The position numbers and the translations under genes were made by a program. Source: an uncultured Clostridia bacterium (GTDB taxonomy: Bacteria; Bacillota; Clostridia; UBA1381). Taken from it: a DNA stretch of 15,430 bases. Shown piece after piece: positions 13,652 through 15,430 of this stretch. The DNA lies in NCBI GenBank assembly GCA_934486495.1, contig CAKSPW010000054.1, positions 1 through 15,430 on the forward strand. The letters are read 5' to 3'. Under the pieces are notes generated by a model. That model was not told the origin of the DNA. It searched no databases and was given only the letters and a program-made list of their open reading frames with translations. The stretch's first letter is position 1, and every line of letters starts with the position of its first letter.

Positions 13652-13680
13652 ATTCTATCATTTTTTAGTTTGTATGTCAA
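13652..13680 (-). promoter_or_regulatory. Sigma-A promoter of the EIIC-metY operon
   Basis: On the minus strand, -35 TTGACA (plus 13675-13680), a 17-base spacer, and -10 TAGAAT (plus 13652-13657, one mismatch) preceded by TGA. Initiation is expected near 13645, about 60 bases before the EIIC-like start codon and only some 5 bases before the hairpin. Confidence 0.7.
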
Positions 13681-13696
13681 GTGTAAAACAGTTATT

Positions 13697-15259
13697 TCAG
13701 TATTTTATACAGTATTTATCCAAATATGTGCATACCGCCTCTGCATTCTTTATACCGTCAACCGCCGATGACGTTATTCCGCCGGCATGACCTCCGCCCT
13801 CACCTGCCGTAAAGAGTCCCGAAATATTTGTCATAAGCGTTTCCTTATCACGTAAAATCTTTACAGGAGATGAGCTTCTTGTTTCCGGCGCAGTTAAAAC
13901 ACCGCATTTTGAAAAGCCGGGTATTTTCCTCTCGAACGATAAAATACCTTCTCTTAAAACGGACAGAATATCGGGCGAAAATATATCTCTGAAATCCACA
14001 GGTGTATATCCCGGCTTTACGGTGGGGATTACGTCCTCCAAATCCGCAGACGCTTTGCCGCACATAAAATCCGAAACGTTTTGAACGGGCATATTATAAT
14101 TTCCGCCGCCGACCTCAAACGATTTTCTCTCAAGCTCTCTTTGAAGCTCCACGCCTCCGAACAAGCCGTCATATCCGTCCGTATTTACAAGCAATGCGCT
14201 GTTTGCATTTTCGCCCTCACGCATATAATTGCTCATTCCGTTCGTGACAACACCGCCCGTTTCCGATGTCGCATTTACAACATACCCTCCGGGACACATA
14301 CAAAATGTGTAAAGCGACTTTCCGCTTTTTAAATGCTGCCACAGCTTGTACGGTGCAGGCGGCAGCTTATCCGCAAAATCTCCGTACATTGCACGGTTTA
14401 TCATTGACTGCTTATGCTCAATTCGCACACCGACCGAAAATGTTTTCTTTTCCATTTCGACACCGCTTTGGGCAAGCATTTCAAAAGTGTCACGGCTTGA
14501 ATGACCGACTGCCGCAATGAGCGCATCGCACCGCATATATTTTTCCTCGCCGTCCGATAACAGCCAAACACCGCAAAGTCTGCTGTCCGGGGCATCTATT
14601 CTGCAAAGCAAGGTATTAAAATACACATCTCCGCCAAGTCTTATTATTTCTTCTCTTATGTTTTTTACAACATTTCTTAAAATATCGGTTCCGATATGCG
14701 GCATTGCCTCATACAGTATTTCCTCCGGTGCGCCGAACCTTACAAATTCCTTAAGAACAACCCTTATTCTTGCGTCGTTTATGCCGGTATTGAGCTTACC
14801 GTCGGAAAATGTACCTGCTCCGCCTTCACCAAACTGTATATTCGTTTGCGTATCGAGCTTTCCGCCGCAAAAAAAAGAATCGATTTTTTTAACTCTGTTT
14901 TCAACGCTCTCTCCGCGCTCAACAATTATCGGCTCATAGCCCTGTCTTGCAAGCATAAGTCCTGCGAAAAGTCCTGCCGGGCCGCTGCCGGCAATTATAA
15001 CCCTTCCTTTTGTTTTACCGCCCTTAAAGGCAAACTCATCTTCACTTGTTTCCCTTACGTTTTCCGACAGGCTGTATTTGCCCAAAGGCTCACATTCAAC
15101 ACAGCACAAGTAATGCACGTCATTTTTTCTTCTTGCGTCAATCGACCGCTTCAAAAGAGTAACGTTTTTAACCCTGCACCCGACAGCCTTTTCGCATTTA
15201 TCTTTAAGAGATGAAATATCCTCGTCAATTTCGAGTCTTATTCGGTAAACTCTGAGCAT
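13697..15259 (-). CDS. Uncharacterised FAD-dependent dehydrogenase (COG2509 type)
   Basis: The start is taken at the ATG on plus 15259 because GAAAGGAAA (plus 15267-15275) is a ribosome binding site for it; the longer frame from 15280 would run through that site. This gives 520 residues. An N-terminal module of about 80 residues (RVYRIRLEIDEDISSLKDKC ... LLKRSIDARRKNDVHYLCCVE) is a small alpha/beta domain seen in this family. Then comes the FAD Rossmann motif VIIAGSGPAG (GxGxxG at 91-96) with the ribose-binding Glu at 114 (VERGE). The conserved stretch CGGKLDTQTNIQFGEGGAG, SDGKLNTG and the C-terminal second FAD motif GLFTAGEGGGHAGGITSSAVDGI complete a two-domain flavoprotein related to the BaiN/HI0933 and GlpA-like folds. 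The physiological substrate is unknown. It appears monocistronic: on the minus strand a TATAAT lies upstream (plus 15301-15306), without a clear -35, and a hairpin terminator follows. Confidence 0.9.
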   Translation of the reverse strand: MLRVYRIRLEIDEDISSLKDKCEKAVGCRVKNVTLLKRSIDARRKNDVHYLCCVECEPLGKYSLSENVRETSEDEFAFKGGKTKGRVIIAGSGPAGLFAGLMLARQGYEPIIVERGESVENRVKKIDSFFCGGKLDTQTNIQFGEGGAGTFSDGKLNTGINDARIRVVLKEFVRFGAPEEILYEAMPHIGTDILRNVVKNIREEIIRLGGDVYFNTLLCRIDAPDSRLCGVWLLSDGEEKYMRCDALIAAVGHSSRDTFEMLAQSGVEMEKKTFSVGVRIEHKQSMINRAMYGDFADKLPPAPYKLWQHLKSGKSLYTFCMCPGGYVVNATSETGGVVTNGMSNYMREGENANSALLVNTDGYDGLFGGVELQRELERKSFEVGGGNYNMPVQNVSDFMCGKASADLEDVIPTVKPGYTPVDFRDIFSPDILSVLREGILSFERKIPGFSKCGVLTAPETRSSSPVKILRDKETLMTNISGLFTAGEGGGHAGGITSSAVDGIKNAEAVCTYLDKYCIKY

Positions 15260-15338
15260 TAAATACTTTCCTTTCATCACAAAACAATATTTTGCATCAT
15301 ATTATAAACAAACACCTTGTATTCGGAGATGACTGACA

Positions 15339-15430
15339 ATGGATGCAGCAAAAATAACAGCCGCGGTAACCGTTGCCGCAAATCTTCTCGCAGAGGCAAT
15401 GACAGCCGATGAGCTTGCACTGTATGCCGC
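15339..15430 (+). CDS. Start of a small protein, DUF6774-like (3' end outside window)
   Basis: An ATG at 15339 with GGAG at 15325-15328 (10 bases upstream) opens a frame that continues to the window edge; 30 complete codons are visible. The peptide begins MDAAKITAAVTVAANLLAEA and continues MTADELALYA, an Ala-rich helical start. It resembles the small (about 60-80 residue) clostridial proteins of the DUF6774 kind, which begin M-x-A-x-x-[IL]-T-x-x-[IV]-T-x-x-A-N and then have an [LM][ST]x[DE]E[LT]-L segment. The assignment is from memory and tentative. The gene is divergent from the FAD-dependent dehydrogenase, 79 bases away. Confidence 0.6.
   Translation, partial: MDAAKITAAVTVAANLLAEAMTADELALYA

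Noticed and set aside
10911..13696. SAM riboswitch or T-box leader for methionine genes
   Set aside because: The leader of the EIIC-metY operon is only about 60 bases and holds one short hairpin; no specifier-loop, T-box sequence or SAM-box-like architecture is visible, and metG has no leader at all.
15260..15280. Upstream ATG codons of the FAD-dependent dehydrogenase
   Set aside because: The extension would contain the only good ribosome binding site, which serves the ATG at 15259.

Overview
The window looks like a piece of a moderately A+T-rich genome from the class Clostridia, plausibly a gut Oscillospiraceae-type bacterium. Evidence for this is the clostridial-type proteins (MetG starting MEKFYITTAIAYTSRKPH, a TrmL/DegV/archaeal-type phosphoglycerate mutase neighbourhood, a PfoR-like EIIC, a secreted beta-helix protein), strong AAGGAG-type ribosome binding sites, and near-consensus sigma-A promoters with 17-base spacers. 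It is mostly ordinary chromosome. I see no rRNA, tRNA, CRISPR array, insertion sequence or phage gene.

Layout. (1) 1-353 (+): the 3' end of a DUF4886/SGNH-like hydrolase gene. (2) 354-504: a convergent junction holding a perfect 17-bp hairpin that belongs to a two-copy dispersed element. (3) 505-3158 (-): a TetR-family regulator and a secreted right-handed beta-helix protein, overlapping by ATGA and transcribed from a consensus promoter that carries repeat/palindrome sequence at the start site. (4) 3159-3515: a divergent intergenic region with two promoters and, between them, an unexplained nest of inverted and direct repeats. (5) 3516-10910 (+): a tight seven-gene operon, prfA - membrane-anchored protein of unknown function - trmL - degV - apgM - AI-2E-type membrane protein - metG, with gaps of about 0 to 20 bases. 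(6) 10911-11222: a second convergent junction with a long-range inverted repeat and the second copy of the dispersed element, here a 42-nt perfect palindrome. (7) 11223-13585 (-): a two-gene operon of an orphan PTS EIIC-like (PfoR-type) membrane protein and O-acetylhomoserine sulfhydrylase, with its own promoter and a hairpin plus U-tract in the leader. (8) 13697-15259 (-): a COG2509-type FAD-dependent dehydrogenase. (9) 15339 to the window end (+): the start of a small protein.

Functional themes. The plus operon is dominated by translation (RF1, tRNA wobble 2'-O-methylation, methionyl-tRNA synthetase) with lipid-binding and sugar-phosphate or amino-acid genes. There is a recurring methionine thread: MetG, MetY, and an ApgM-like protein of the subgroup that has been proposed, but to my knowledge not proven, to include homoserine kinases. 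The least explained items are the dispersed palindromic element at both convergent junctions, the repeat nest at 3264-3383, the TetR/beta-helix pair, the EIIC-MetY pairing, and the duplicated helical motif in the unknown protein of the prfA operon.
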